Below are positions 23,001-34,108 of a stretch of DNA of 64,000 nucleotides, one piece after another. The stretch is from Aporrectodea caliginosa (taxonomy: Eukaryota > Annelida > Clitellata > Crassiclitellata > Lumbricidae), in contig JACEVL010000202.1 in assembly GCA_020284085.1 (NCBI GenBank), positions 761,501 to 825,500 on the forward strand. The letters run 5' to 3'. Both the position numbers and the translations under genes were made by a program. Position 1 is the first letter of the stretch. Each line of letters begins with the position of its first letter. The notes beneath the pieces are model-generated. The model searched no databases. It was given only the letters and a program-made list of their open reading frames with translations, and was not told the DNA's origin.

Positions 23001-24512
23001 ATTAGGTGAGCAATGGTGGTCATTTTAGCTACTTCATGGAGAGAGTGGGAGGGAAGGCCGTGAGACCGGAGAACCCTGAGAGCGTATAAAGTCGAGGAGC
23101 AAGAGGCAAGGGTTTCTTCGATGTGTGTTGTCATGCTGAGGTCGTAATGTAATGTAACGCCCAGTACGCGGATGGAGTTAACGCGCTCTGCTCCCTCGAT
23201 GACCAGTGGGATGGTTGGCCTGCTGCGCCCCTTCCTTGTGACCATAAGCTCCCGCGTGTTGGTCGGATTCAGACGGAGGTTGTTGGCATTTGCCCATTTC
23301 GTAATGTGCTTGTATTCCTCAGTGGCAGTGCTCAAGTGCGTGTAGCCCACCAGTAAGTAGGTGTCATCCGCGTACTTTACCAAGGAGTTGTAGCTGTGAG
23401 GTAAACCACAATGAGGTAAAACCGTAGTTTATGTTGCCAAATTATTTTATATGGTCAATTTAAAATGGAAGCTGGATTGATGGAAATAATTTTTACTTAA
23501 ATGGAAGCTGGGTTGATGACAGTTATCACTGACATTGGTAGACTGCCTACTTACCAACATAAGGTGCAGCATCAATGACCTTAAAATAATTTGGCAATGT
23601 AAATTATGGTTTTACCAGGAATGAAACATGCCAGATCTCAACTATCTTATGCGAAACAATAATGAACCTTTAAGAAGGTGGATGCCCAGATGAACGTCTT
23701 GCTTGTTGGAACTCCTCACAAGGCACCAGGCATAAGAAAACTGAGTTTCCGCAGACACTTGTTTTAGGCTCTCTTGTTCTTTAAGGTACTTCTGCTTGAA
23801 CTTCTGAAAACATTAGACATGATAATTTTATTCATTATAATCCACTGTACTACACACTGGAAAAAAGCATTACGCTTTATATAATTACACACACCCAAGC
23901 GGAAGGGTTAACTTTTGTGCGATCACAAATTTTTTGGCATCTAAGTATCCGGGTCATAGGCCTACTCGGAAAACAGAAGACGTTGGCCCTAAACTATCGT
24001 CCTGCACTTTCTAAACGTAATTCAAGTCAGACCCCTAAAGGAATTGGATGAAGAACTTAGACTGGATTTCACCAAGTTTCCTGGTCGACCTTTATTTTAG
24101 TAGCACCATGATTCTTTAGAGCACGAATGTGGGGTCAACCCGAAAACGCTGAAAATAGACAAACGCACGATTTCCCGAAAACAGTTTTCTAGAAAGCGAC
24201 CGATCGTATTCAAAGTTAAATTGTAAACATGCCAAAGACCTAGCGTGGCCTTGATGTATTCGATATACTGCCTATTAAAACGTTTATTTGTTAATTATGT
24301 TCATTCGGGTCGGACTTAGAAAATCAGTTTGGGGATCCGGCCGAAATTCGTTTCGCGGATTCGGGGATTCGGCCAGCACCCACGGAATGTCATCATTACA
24401 CTGCAATATTTTAATCCTACCCTAACACGTCTAGTAAGAGAAACAATAAGAGAAACTGTTACTAAACCTGCAGATCCTCTGGTGCGACGACTTCTTCCAC
24501 GATAGCTTCCAT
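20097..24512 (-). CDS. FIS1: Mitochondrial fission 1 protein, complete
   Basis: Tail-anchored outer mitochondrial and peroxisomal membrane protein that takes part in organelle fission through its TPR-like cytosolic domain. Five exons: 24512-24468, 23803-23668, 22049-21970, 21155-21050 and 20188-20097. All junctions are GT-AG with consistent phase, giving 152 residues, the same length I recall for the human protein. Residues about 30-100 carry the two TPR-like repeats, including FSYAWCLVRSS, RDYLYYLAIGH and YNEALKFSNAIL. Residues about 123-148 are a glycine/alanine-rich membrane anchor, followed by a basic end (SKK). Introns hold two 62-bp TTAA miniatures, LINE 3' tails, a tRNA-derived SINE, a truncated LINE and a palindromic MITE. 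It converges on SERP1. Confidence 0.96.
20366..20426 (+). mobile_element. 62-bp TTAA miniature element, copy 2
   Basis: TTAA precedes it at 20362-20365. It contains GACGAGGATGTACTAAAAG and GGGAAACCAATGCAGCTTG. In the last FIS1 intron. Confidence 0.65.
20603..20664 (+). mobile_element. 62-bp TTAA miniature element, copy 3
   Basis: TTAA at 20599-20602 and TTGA on the right. Ends are CCCTTTAACGATGAG and, inverted, CCCTTGAACAACGAG. It lies 176 bp from copy 2 and in the same orientation. Confidence 0.7.
21470..21570 (+). mobile_element. LINE 3' tail fragment
   Basis: CTCGTTCCCTGAAGACATTT through GCGAGAGGCGCTTTATAAAT, matching 34865-34960; ends in an ATACAAT run. Confidence 0.5.
21595..21772 (+). 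mobile_element. CR1-like LINE 3' end fragment
   Basis: Nearly identical to 61370-61535: GGAATGGTCTTCCTCTAGAG through the GCGCCTCTGAGTAG tail and a (GAAT)n end. Severely 5'-truncated, within a FIS1 intron. The close match suggests recent activity. Confidence 0.7.
22165..22350 (-). mobile_element. tRNA-derived SINE, family C, copy 2
   Basis: Same layout as 1348-1545: head with CTGATTGGTTAGAGG and GGTTTGAATCTCC on the minus strand, and a body with AGTGAAGGACTTGCTCGAGG on the plus strand. Confidence 0.55.
22510..23395 (-). mobile_element. 5'-truncated LINE, RT C-terminal half
   Basis: An open frame of about 230 residues at 23383-22691 begins at the RT catalytic box (KYADDTYLLVG). It continues through LRLNPTNTRELMV and IRVLGVTLHYDLSM to a C-terminus with DRNFIARILHKKSY. 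It belongs to a jockey/CR1-like non-LTR group by motif resemblance. The 3' UTR ends in CAGAATAAACGATTATTATT. The open frame suggests a young insertion in the FIS1 gene. Confidence 0.8.
23415..23616. mobile_element. Palindromic MITE-like element
   Basis: Arms of about 40 bp beginning GGTAAAACC at 23415-23457 and, inverted, at 23576-23616, about 85% alike by eye. The interior has a repeated TGGAAGCTGG(A/G)TTGATG. Confidence 0.55.
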
Positions 24513-25102
24513 CTCAAATTCGAAGAAATACCTTTTTCCGATTTTCGTTCTCAATAATATTATGACGATAAAGCAACAACTTGTTTACGTTATTGGCAAT
24601 GAATATGTATGATGTGGAGGAATGGAAAGCCGTACATAAAATGGATCCAACATGTCTTCCTACCCACAGATGTCGCTCCACTCCAATTTCTACATCGTAA
24701 TCGTAAACCCCAAACTTTTAAAACGCCACTCGAAGCCAAGCGCAGGGCGCCAGCTTATTCGCGAGCGCTGTGTCAAGTCAGAGGGTTTGTCAGAAAGAGT
24801 ATTGCAAAGGAGGTCTGAGTCCGGTAACCAGAGAAAGGACTGCAGAATGAAACTGGTGGAGTTTGTCACAAGTTATTCTATAGCTAGTAAAAGCATGGTT
24901 GAAGATGAGCATTAAGGACGCTGTTGGCAGAGATCTGCAAATATTTTCAAACAGTCAATCTGCACAATCAAGATCCGAAGTTGTCAATTTACGAACACTG
25001 CTGCTTGACGAAGCAGAAGTTGTCGTTGGATGCCGACTCGCTGACTTTTGAGTGACAATATACAACAGCAACAATTTAGTCAGTTGAAGTCAACTAACAT
25101 TT
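24513..25102. other. FIS1 upstream region
   Basis: Contains the FIS1 5' flank and, at 24717-24770, a short dispersed repeat (GAAGCCAAGCGCAGGGCGCC) also seen near 49140 and 62580. No exon is supported. Confidence 0.4.
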
Positions 25103-26937
25103 GGATGGTGTTATGCAAGAGTGGACCAACCCCAAAATTCATTATTGTCCAGAAAACAATTTTTTTTAAAATTCTCTTTAAATTTTGATGGAAAAATTCT
25201 ACTGTTAATTGTGTAAATGCAAAAATATACAGTTGATATTAGGGTGACATTATATTCAGCAATTTGCAAAGGAAATGTCATTTGGAGAAATAAATGTTGG
25301 TTGGTCCATTTGAATCCTGGAAATTTGTGGTTGTTCCATCTGAATTTCAGGGCATTGTGGGTTGGTCCATTTGAATCCTGGAAATTCTTTAATCAAATGT
25401 TTAATGCTTAACTCAAAGCTGTCAAAGTTTTGCATGAATTATCTCTTTGTGACAGTAATCACTGTATAAATTTGTCATACAATATTAGGCGATATTATTC
25501 ATAAGTCTTAAAAAGTATCTTATAAACTCTTAAATCAATCAGACCATTCGCAGACATTTAGCTGGTTATAGTTTTCACACCACTTTGCTGGAAATTACTA
25601 AATTATAAAAGTAGTCACCGCAGAGCATGAAATATATTATTTTAACATGGATGTAATTAAATTTTGTAAGAAGTTAATTTAATTAACTTTATAATTAAAA
25701 TCCTTACTAGACTGCTATTCAGCTAAAGTCTGTTGGTGTCCAACAATGGAATGGAAGAATAGAACTCGTGATAACACGGTGGGATAAGTGGTAGAAGGCT
25801 AAGAGTGTCATTCTTCTGAAGTGAAACAATTGGCCGGCCTCTGTCCATTCTAGACAGCATCTGGGAGATAGGCTAGAACCTAGAGTTGCTAGTGTCATTC
25901 GCTTTCCCAACTCAACTTGTTTCTACTCTTACGTTTCTTCATGAGAGTTATTAGGGAAAGAACAATGTTTACGGCCTGTCTCGGTAAACTAGCCAAAAGA
26001 ATTATATCACAGAACATCTTTTGCACGCGCGTACCCGAGTTTGGTCCTTAGTTGTTACAGAATACAGTCTCGTAAGATTTCTTACAGAGACTATAAATGT
26101 ACTGGCCTGCAACTTTCTGCTGCCTTAAATGGCCGTCAATGAGGACCTACTTCGCACATCTGCTACAGTTCCAGTACCATTCATGCATGTTTTGTCTATC
26201 CGTAAGTCGGCCATCTTCATAAAATCAAAGGGTTAGGTACATAACAAGGGGTTTTAGATGGTTCAGAATACGTATAGCCTGTGTTAGAACCATTGCAAGT
26301 TAACATGTACTGTGATGCTTAACCCTCTAAGGGACAAGATTTTTTTGGTCTGCAAAATGTTCAAAACTAACATAAATACATTGTCTTGGGTTCTCCTGTC
26401 AACATAACGTAGTTTATTTTATACTTAGTAGAACACATTTGCATTATGGCCACTTTTATTTTATGGGACAGATATGTCCCATTGTCCGTTAGGCAGTAAA
26501 AGTACATTTTTGTGCTATGTTGGACTATGTTGATTAAATGTCAGAATATGATCATGTACCATGTAGCAACGAATTTAATTGAACAGATATGATAGATAGA
26601 TAGTTAGTGTGGAACTTGGTGAAACAGTTGCGGTCAATATGCAAACAGAGCAACATGGAACACTGAAATCTTGACCGGTTTCCCCCTCTTGTGACTAAGC
26701 TTGCATCTCTTCCTGTCGAGCAATATGTGAGGCAAATGATCATGACTGTATCAACGCTGGAGACTCCTTTCCTTGATAGCTCCAGTCGGAAAAGCATTCC
26801 TCCTGGAAGTTCAAGTACCTATTAGACCATGAACCACCTGCTGTCTGAACTCTAAATGTGTTTTTGGTGTCTGCTGGGAGACTTGTAATTCAAGTAGCCA
26901 TTCACCACTGCTTTGTCCAGGCTATCAAGCGTCACTC

Positions 26938-27234
26938 TCAGATCATACTTCTATTGGCATCAAATGTTATTACATAATACGATTTCAGCTGGTCTTCCAG
27001 ATCAACTCCTCCCACATATTTGTTGTATTCTTTCACCCATGATAGAACGTTGATAGCAACCTTCACAGCGGAACCCTTCTGACGTCTATCTATAGGTTCT
27101 GTACCACCGGATGGTTCCGAATTGGATATGAGATGGACAGCCTTTGTGTCCATCCACATCAAAAAGTTAAACTGCTTGTCCGTTGTTAGGAGGGACTGAA
27201 TGTCTCCTCTTGTATACTTGCATGCCCTACGCAT
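26938..27234 (-). pseudogene. piggyBac transposase C-terminal remnant
   Basis: A 98-residue frame containing WMDTKAVHLISNSEPSGGT and VKEYNKYVGGVDLEDQLKSY, the highly conserved C-terminal part of piggyBac (DDE_Tnp_1_7) transposases. Further out, frames at 26552-26930 are shifted and hold stops. The N-terminal part is replaced by TATG microsatellite sequence, so it is not functional. Confidence 0.8.
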
Positions 27235-27800
27235 ATTTGTATGTATGCATATTTGTATGGCTGTATGTATGTATGGATGTACGTATGCATGTATTTATGT
27301 ATGTATGTGTGTATGTATGTCTGTATGTGCATATGTATGTAGGTATGTATGTGTATATGTATGTGTGTATATACATGCATGTACATAATATGTACATGCA
27401 TGTATATATACACACTTACATATACACATATACACATATTATGTTTCTATAATTATATGCATCTATGTATCCATGTATATATCGCACTGGGAGCGCCTCT
27501 GATTGCTGTGCACTGCAAGAGGCGCTATATAAATTGATAAATACAATACAATGCAATACAATGTATGTACATATAGATGTATATATATATGTAAGTACAT
27601 ATGTATGTATCTATTGTATGTGTGAATGTGTGTATGTATGTATGTGTGTAAGTGTTAATGAATTTATGTATGTCTCTATGCATGCATATATGTATGTATG
27701 TATGTATGTATGCATATATATATATATATATATATATGTATGATATGTGTACATATGTATGTATAATATGTATGTATGCATAAATGCAAGTATGCATCAA
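27235..27800. repeat. TATG-type microsatellite with LINE tail inserted
   Basis: Imperfect TATGTATG and ATATATAT tracts, interrupted at 27486-27560 by GCGCCTCTGATTGC...GAGGCGCTATATAAATT, a solo LINE tail. Cys/Tyr/Met-rich frames here are artefacts. Confidence 0.75.
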
Positions 27801-28261
27801 TGCATCTATGTACGTTTTTACAATGCCTTTTCATGTAACAGGCATTTTGTACATGCATTTTATGACATTGCTTAAGGGACAATGGGACAAATATGTCCCA
27901 TGAAGGTTTTCTTCAAAATCTGCAAGACTGTGATAGGAATGGTTTTTGTCAATGAATATCCTCTTTTGTGAAGAGTCGATGTACATTATTTAAAAGTTTT
28001 GTAATGTATTATTCCCCTGTGAGAAAAAATAAAAAATGACAAAGTTTGTATTTTATTTAAAGAAATTAATAATCTTTAAATAAAAATATCTGACCCATAG
28101 AATGTGTGGAACTCATGGAAAGGTCATAGTATGATTGACCAAATACTTAACAAATAAACAAAATCGTTAAACAAACCCATTTGCTCAATCTAATAAATCC
28201 AGGCACTTTTTTCTGACATGGGACATATATGTCCTATATCCCTTAGAGGGTTAATAGTCTA

Positions 28262-28998
28262 TCTCTCCTAGCTTCCTCTTGAAAGCTGTAATATTGTCCA
28301 CTGAGACAGTACTATCATCCAAACCATTCCACAAGTCTACAACTTTTGTAGGCTACTGAAGAATTTCTGTCCTGATATTCATTTCGATTTCTTAAAGTTA
28401 TAAATTATACCTGTGTCCTGGAGTCGCTTGGTTTGGTGCTAATTCAAAGAACCTCTTCCACTGCACTGACTCCTTTCCAGTGATAATCTTAATATTATAT
28501 GCTTCGACTAGACCTCCTCTGCTCCTCGTATGCTCCAGTGTTGTTCGCCCATACCTTTTCAACCTTTCTTCTCATATTCTTATAACCCCAAACCATTTTG
28601 TAGTTCTTCGTTGCACTTTTTCTAGTTGTTCAGTGTCATGTTTTAGGTATGGATGTCACATTTGGATGCAGTATTCTAACTGTGGCCTAACCAGTGATTT
28701 GTACAACCGCAGTATTGTATCCTTGTCTCTACTGACTATTGTACTTCTTGTCATACCTAAGGTTGAGTTAATTCCTTAATTATGACCTCAATTCTTCTGA
28801 TACTTCAGCACACTGCCTTGAAGGTTTAGCACCTTTATGCATGATCACTCCCAGTTCTCTTTTCTACCTCACTTACTTTCGTTACCCTTAACCCCATTTC
28901 ATAGAAAAATTCTTTTTTTCTTTTCTCCATATGCATTTTTACTGAGCACTTTTCCAAATTAAAAAGCATCTGCCAGTCCTTAGATCATCTGAACATTC
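28262..28998 (-). mobile_element. 5'-truncated CR1-like LINE fragment
   Basis: With several frameshifts, the minus strand reads DWQMLFNLEKCSV, LRLYKSLVRPQLEYCIQMWH, EKVQRRTTKW and KVVDLWNGLDDSTVSVDN, the classical C-terminal RT segments of CR1-group LINEs. Old and decayed. Confidence 0.7.
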
Positions 28999-29521
28999 TT
29001 CTTAGGTCTTCTAGTAGCATCTCCACTGCGAGATAATATTTGTTTGGTCCAGTCGTGTTCGTATGACATTAATTGTCTGCGCAAATGGACCAAGCCGCGT
29101 TCTGCCGCTTGGTCCCTGTTATGCACAACTGGACCAAGCCACGGTTCTGTGGCTTGGTCCAGTTGTGCAAAAAAGAGTCGCAAGTTGGTCCAACAGTTTT
29201 TTGCTATTTATTAAACACTCAGATGGGCTAGAACGTTGATCTAAGTGTCACAAGATGCAGAAAAAAATTCTGAATTTAATGGAAAAATAAAAATAAATTG
29301 TAAAATTTTGAGGGTTGGTCCACTTTTGCATAACACCATCCATTTTATATTTGATTCGACTCATTTGAGGAACATTTCGCTAATGTAACTTTAAGTATGT
29401 TAGTAACATAATTATTTATGTTAATGCATCATTCTGTAAGTTAGGCCTACTGTTAAAAACTCATTTTCCAGAGTTCGCACCAAAATTTATTATTACATGG
29501 GAGTTCATCGACGTATAATTA

Positions 29522-32430
29522 TTGGGTTGTATCGTTTCTGGGGGGGAATGGGGTATGCAAGCGTCTCAAATAGCCTCTGCTGCTCAAATGTCCATGAGGA
29601 GGGCAGAACTAGACATACTAGGACTGGCAGAGGTAAGATGGAAGGAGGGAGGAGAGCTCATAAGCGATGGCATCAAAGTTGTTTATGCTGGAGGAGATAA
29701 GAGCCAGAACGGGGTAGCCATTCTAATGTCGGACAGAATAGCCAGATGTGTGACAGGAGTGGAAAGGCTTGAGGACAGGGTGATCTTAGTGACAATAAGG
29801 GGACACCCAGTGGACATAACAATTGTACAAGTTTATATGCCTACATCAACACACGATGAAGAGGAGGTTGATGTCATGTACGAAAAAATAGAGAGATGCC
29901 TTGAAAACATCAAAGGGACAGATTACGTGGTAGTAATGGGAGACTGGAACGCAGTAGTAGGAGAAGGAGAACAAGAAGGTATAATAGGGAAATTTGGACT
30001 GGGAGGTAGAAATGAGAGAGGAGAGAAACTGATGGAATTCTGCAAAAGACAAAGACTAGTAGTGACTAATACATGGTTTCAACAAGAAAAACGACGAAGA
30101 TACACGTGGAAATCACCAGGGGATAGAGAGAGATATCAGTTGGATTACATAATGGTCAGACAGAGATACAGAAACAGTGTGAAGAATTCAAGAACTCTTC
30201 CAGGTGCAGACGCAGATTCAGACCACAACTTGGTAGCTATGACAGTGAACCTACAACTCAAGTTCATCAAAAAGAGAAGGATAAGGACACTTAAATGGAA
30301 CAAGGAGAAGATAAAGATGAAGATGAGCGAACTATCAGAGAGAATAGAGGAAAAAGTAGAAATGGTAAAAGAGGGATCAACAACAGAGGAAAGGTGGAGG
30401 AAACTAAAGGAGACAGTGGTTAAAGAGGCGACAGACACTGTGGGATTTCAAAAGGGTACTGAACCTCGTAAGCCATGGATAACACTGGAGATGGTCAACG
30501 ACATGGAAGAGAGAAGGAAATGGAAACACCAGAGAACAGAGGAAGCTAAAAAGGAGTATAAACAACTCAATAATCAATTAAGAAGAACAACGAATAAGGC
30601 AAGAGAGGATTGGTGGGAGGAACGGTGTAGGGAGCTAGAGATACTCCAGGAACAGGGACGACACGATCTAGTGTACGGGAAAATAAAACAACTAGAAAAG
30701 AAAAAGAACAGGGGAAAAGGAAGCACAATCAAGGATAAGGATGGCAAGCTACTAGAAGACACGGGAGATATTAGGAGAAGATGGAAGGAATATGTGGAAG
30801 AGTTGTACACAGGAAATAACAGCCTTAAGGAGGAAATGGAGAAACAAGCACGAGAACAGGAGGAGGAACAAACAGACGACACCATTGGACCAGAGGTGAT
30901 GAAAGAAGAGGTCTTAGCTGCAATAGACGACATGAAGAACGGCAAGGCAGAAGGAATCGACAACATCCCAATAGAAATGCTGAGGAATCTAGGAGAGAAA
31001 GCAATGAATGAATTGGTGCAACTATGCCAGGACATATATAATACAGGAGTATGGCCAGGGGACTTTCTTCAGACCATAGTTATACCGATACAGAAGAAAC
31101 CGAATGCAATAAACTGCGAAGACCATCGCACCATAAGCCTCCTTACCCACGCATCAAAGATACTACTAAGAATAATAACAAAAAGATTGCAGACCAAAGC
31201 GGAAACGGATAATTGCTTAGGAGAGGAACAATATGGGTTCAGGAAGGGAAGAGGGACAAGAGATGCAGTGGCAGCACTAAGAGTAATAGCGGAAAGAAGT
31301 ATCCAGCATGGACAGGACATATACCGGTACATCTGTTTCGTCGACTATGAAAAAGCTTTTGACAGAGTGGACTGGAAGAAATTGATGAGAATATTGAGAC
31401 GAATAGGAGTGGACTGGAGAGAAAGAAGACTGATAGGCAATCTATACATGGGACAAAGAGTTAAGATAAGAATCGATGGAGAATACTCAGAACCCGGAAA
31501 AATAGGAAGAGGAGTGAGGCAAGGATGCCCACTATCATCTATCACCAATTCTATTCAACATCTACATAGAAGAAATTGTTAGAGAAACGTTAGAGGAGCT
31601 GGAAGAGGGGGTAAAAGTGGGTGGGAAAATGGTGAAAGCATTGAGATTTGCAGACGATCAAGCGATGATGGCAGGCAGTCAGAAGGGTCTACAGCTAATG
31701 ATGGACCGCTTAAACAGCATATCAATGGACTATGACATGAAAATAAACATAAAGAAAACAAAGGTCATGAAGATTAGTAAGAGAGGGGAAGAAACAATAA
31801 ACATCACATTAAATGGGGAAGAAATAGAACAGGTGAAGAAGTTCTGCTATCTGGGAAGTGTGGTTACAGAGGATGCAAGGTGCCATGTGGAAGTGAAAAG
31901 AATAGCTATGGGAAAAGATGCATTCTACAAAAGAGGGGAGCTCCTCAGAGGCGGTCTAAACAGGAAGCTGAAGAAGAGAATGGTAAAGACACTAGTGTGG
32001 AGTGTTGTCCTATACGGCTCTGAGACATAGACAATGAGGCAAGAAGACATAAAACGACTGGAGGCCTTTGAGATGTGGATATGGCGCAGAATGGAGAAAA
32101 TCAGCTGGGTGGAGCGAAGAACGAATGAGGAAATCTTACAGCTGGTGGAAGAAAGAAGATCACTGGTAGGCACTATACGGGGGCGGCAGAAGAAATGGAT
32201 AGGACACATCTTAAGGAGCGACACCCTACTAAGAGACATCATTGAGGGAAGAATAGAGGGGAAAAGATGAGAGGAAGACCAAGAACAATGCTACTGGACT
32301 GGATGTTGGCAGAGGAGGGATACAGCGGACTGAAAAGAGAAGCAGAGAACAGAGAAAAATGGCGTCGTTGGACATATGAACCTGCCTGAGGGCAGAGAAC
32401 GTAAAGAAGATCGTTTCTTATAATTATAGT
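29522..32430 (+). mobile_element. Endonuclease/RT LINE, near full length, disrupted
   Basis: Apurinic-type endonuclease (LGLAEVRWKEGG, VVMGDWNAVVGEG, DSDHNLV) is followed by reverse transcriptase (CFVDYEKAFDRVDW, GVRQGCPLS, RFADDQAMMA) and a C-terminal domain (ILQLVEERRSLVGTIRGRQK). Resembles RTE-like elements often annotated craniofacial development protein 2-like. Lesions: a 4-bp duplication at about 31537-31545, an in-frame TAG at 32028-32030 where SETWTM is expected, and a one-base shift near 32266. Reading resumes to WRRWTYEPA at about 32388. The 5' end is truncated at the start of the endonuclease. Confidence 0.85.
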
Positions 32431-33000
32431 CTGGGTATTTTGGGGGTTTTTACAGAAGAAAATCTGCGTGTATCTCTTAGAACTGACTGGTAACGCTGGT
32501 TGGCTACATCCGGGTTTCATCGATATCTATATTTAGACTGCCATGGACGCCATTTTGGTCAACGCTGTTCGGATTCGTAGCAAAAATCGGAATTGTACCC
32601 AAAATAGACCCACGATTTACTGTTTTTTGTATTGACGCTATTCCAGAGACGAAAATCTCTATATAACTTTTTTTGGGACCGATTTTGAGGAAATATTTTT
32701 TGGATTTTTTTTCGATATGGGGGTGGTTAGTGGTAGGGCCCAGTGGGAACTTAGGGACAACATGTGTCGGTAAAGTCGTTAAAAACTGCCATGATACAAT
32801 TGTCAATAGCCCAATAGAACAAACATACAAAAAGCCGGACATTTCCAGGCTATTAGCTAATTTAGAATTTAGCTTTGACTGCCGGACAGAGGGCATGAGG
32901 CCAACAAGGAGCACATGTCCTTTTGCTGGATGTCTGCCAACCCGTAAACATAAATGCATACCGCTTATGCATACATACACCATAAACCTTGGCTCTAGAG
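32431..33000. other. Unassigned intergenic sequence
   Basis: No conserved exon or repeat recognised. Two medium-length opposite-strand frames have no family features. Confidence 0.3.
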
Positions 33001-33375
33001 ATCACATCACCCTCTCTCTACAACTACACTGGTTACCCCTTCAGGCTCAGATATCCTTCAAAATCTGTCTCTGGATGTTCCAAGTAATGTCAGGTTCTGC
33101 CTCTTACTTACCATAGTTATACCATGTGCTGCCCTTGAATCACGGCAGGGATTACACTCATCCTCAAAAGGAGACTTCGTAGTCAGAACTCAGAAGAACA
33201 AATTTGCAATAGAATGTTCGAGTAGCTGGTCCAGCTGAATGGAACTCTCTGCCAGAATCAATCCAAGATCTCATTGATAAATACTTATAAAACTATTAGT
33301 CCCAGTTAAAACTCATCTATTCTCTACATACTATGAATAGTTACTACACTGTATCGTGTCCTTTGAGTAAGACTG
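33000..33375 (+). mobile_element. Decayed CR1/L2-like LINE 3' fragment
   Basis: Reads LQLHWLPLQAQISFKICLWM and, in another frame, VAGPAEWNSLPESIQDL and KLIYSLHTM. Ends in TTATAAATCC and an ATTGTATTGTAT run. Confidence 0.6.
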
Positions 33376-34108
33376 TTTTATCAAGACGTGTTATAAATCC
33401 AAGTTGTATAATTGTATTGTATAGATTACAGAGTTCATGTTTTTATTCACCATGATGGTAGAAAGTACAAAAACAAAAAATTAAGTACAAATATATTCAT
33501 AGATGCAAAACTGGCATACATGAGATAATCACTTCTATGATCAGTGTCGGTTTTACTAGGGGGGCAGGGTGCTGTAGCCCCTAGCTGAAAAGGTAGCCGT
33601 TTTGTGTTTCTTCGTCCTCTATACAGTGGTGGTGCTACAGCAGGGCAAGCCAGGCATATGCCCTAGTAAAAAAAGCCTTTGCTCCTGGTCATTGCCCTCT
33701 CCATGTGGCTGCCAGAAATTTTGCCCTGCCGAAAATTTAATTGGGGCATAAATCATCCCTGTACTGGTTACTTGTAGACTGCCTATGCCCTGGTTACAAA
33801 AAATGTCTGGCTCTGACTCTATGCTCATGTTAGCCTTAGCCTTAGTAATAAGAAAGCATGTCAAATTATGTTAACAATATACTCAAGCAAAATATAAAGA
33901 TTTAAACCCTGCTAAAACAATTTCCTCTAATGCATAATTGTGAAAGCTCAAAAAATGTGTTATCATAACATTTTAGATCTGCCAGATAGTTAACAAGCAG
34001 TTTATGAGGATAACATACTTGTAAGTTTGAACAAGGTTTCTCTTTGTCACAAGTATAAACCTCGTTCACTCATGACTGAGCATGCACACTGTCAATCAGT
34101 GAACTCTA
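33376..34108. other. ACOX 3' flank, repeat-like
   Basis: GGTGCTACAGCAGGGCAAGC and similar phrases look transposon-derived, but no termini were found. No exon seen. Confidence 0.3.

Larger units (their letters stand above)
26323..28250 (-). mobile_element. piggyBac element B with decayed transposase
   Basis: TTAA at 26319-26322 and 28251-28254. Ends are CCCTCTAAGGGACA and, inverted, CCCTCTAAGGGATA. Subterminal GGGACA(T/A)ATATGTCCCAT palindromes occur near 26465, 27890 and 28220. Confidence 0.8.
25105..29340. mobile_element. Possible composite inverted-repeat element, 4.2 kb
   Basis: About 37 bp starting GGATGGTGTTATGCAAGAGT at 25105 is repeated inverted ending at 29340 (GGATGGTGTTATGCAAAAGT read inward). 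Both ends may be flanked by ATTT. The interior has more GGTTGGTCCA motifs and hairpins at 29087-29168, a piggyBac remnant and a LINE. Two independent MITEs are the alternative. Confidence 0.4.

Noticed and set aside
27183..27882. Cys/Tyr/Val-rich frames on both strands
   Set aside because: TATG microsatellite.
30574..31035. 153-residue Ser-rich antisense frame
   Set aside because: Shadow of the purine-rich LINE coding strand.
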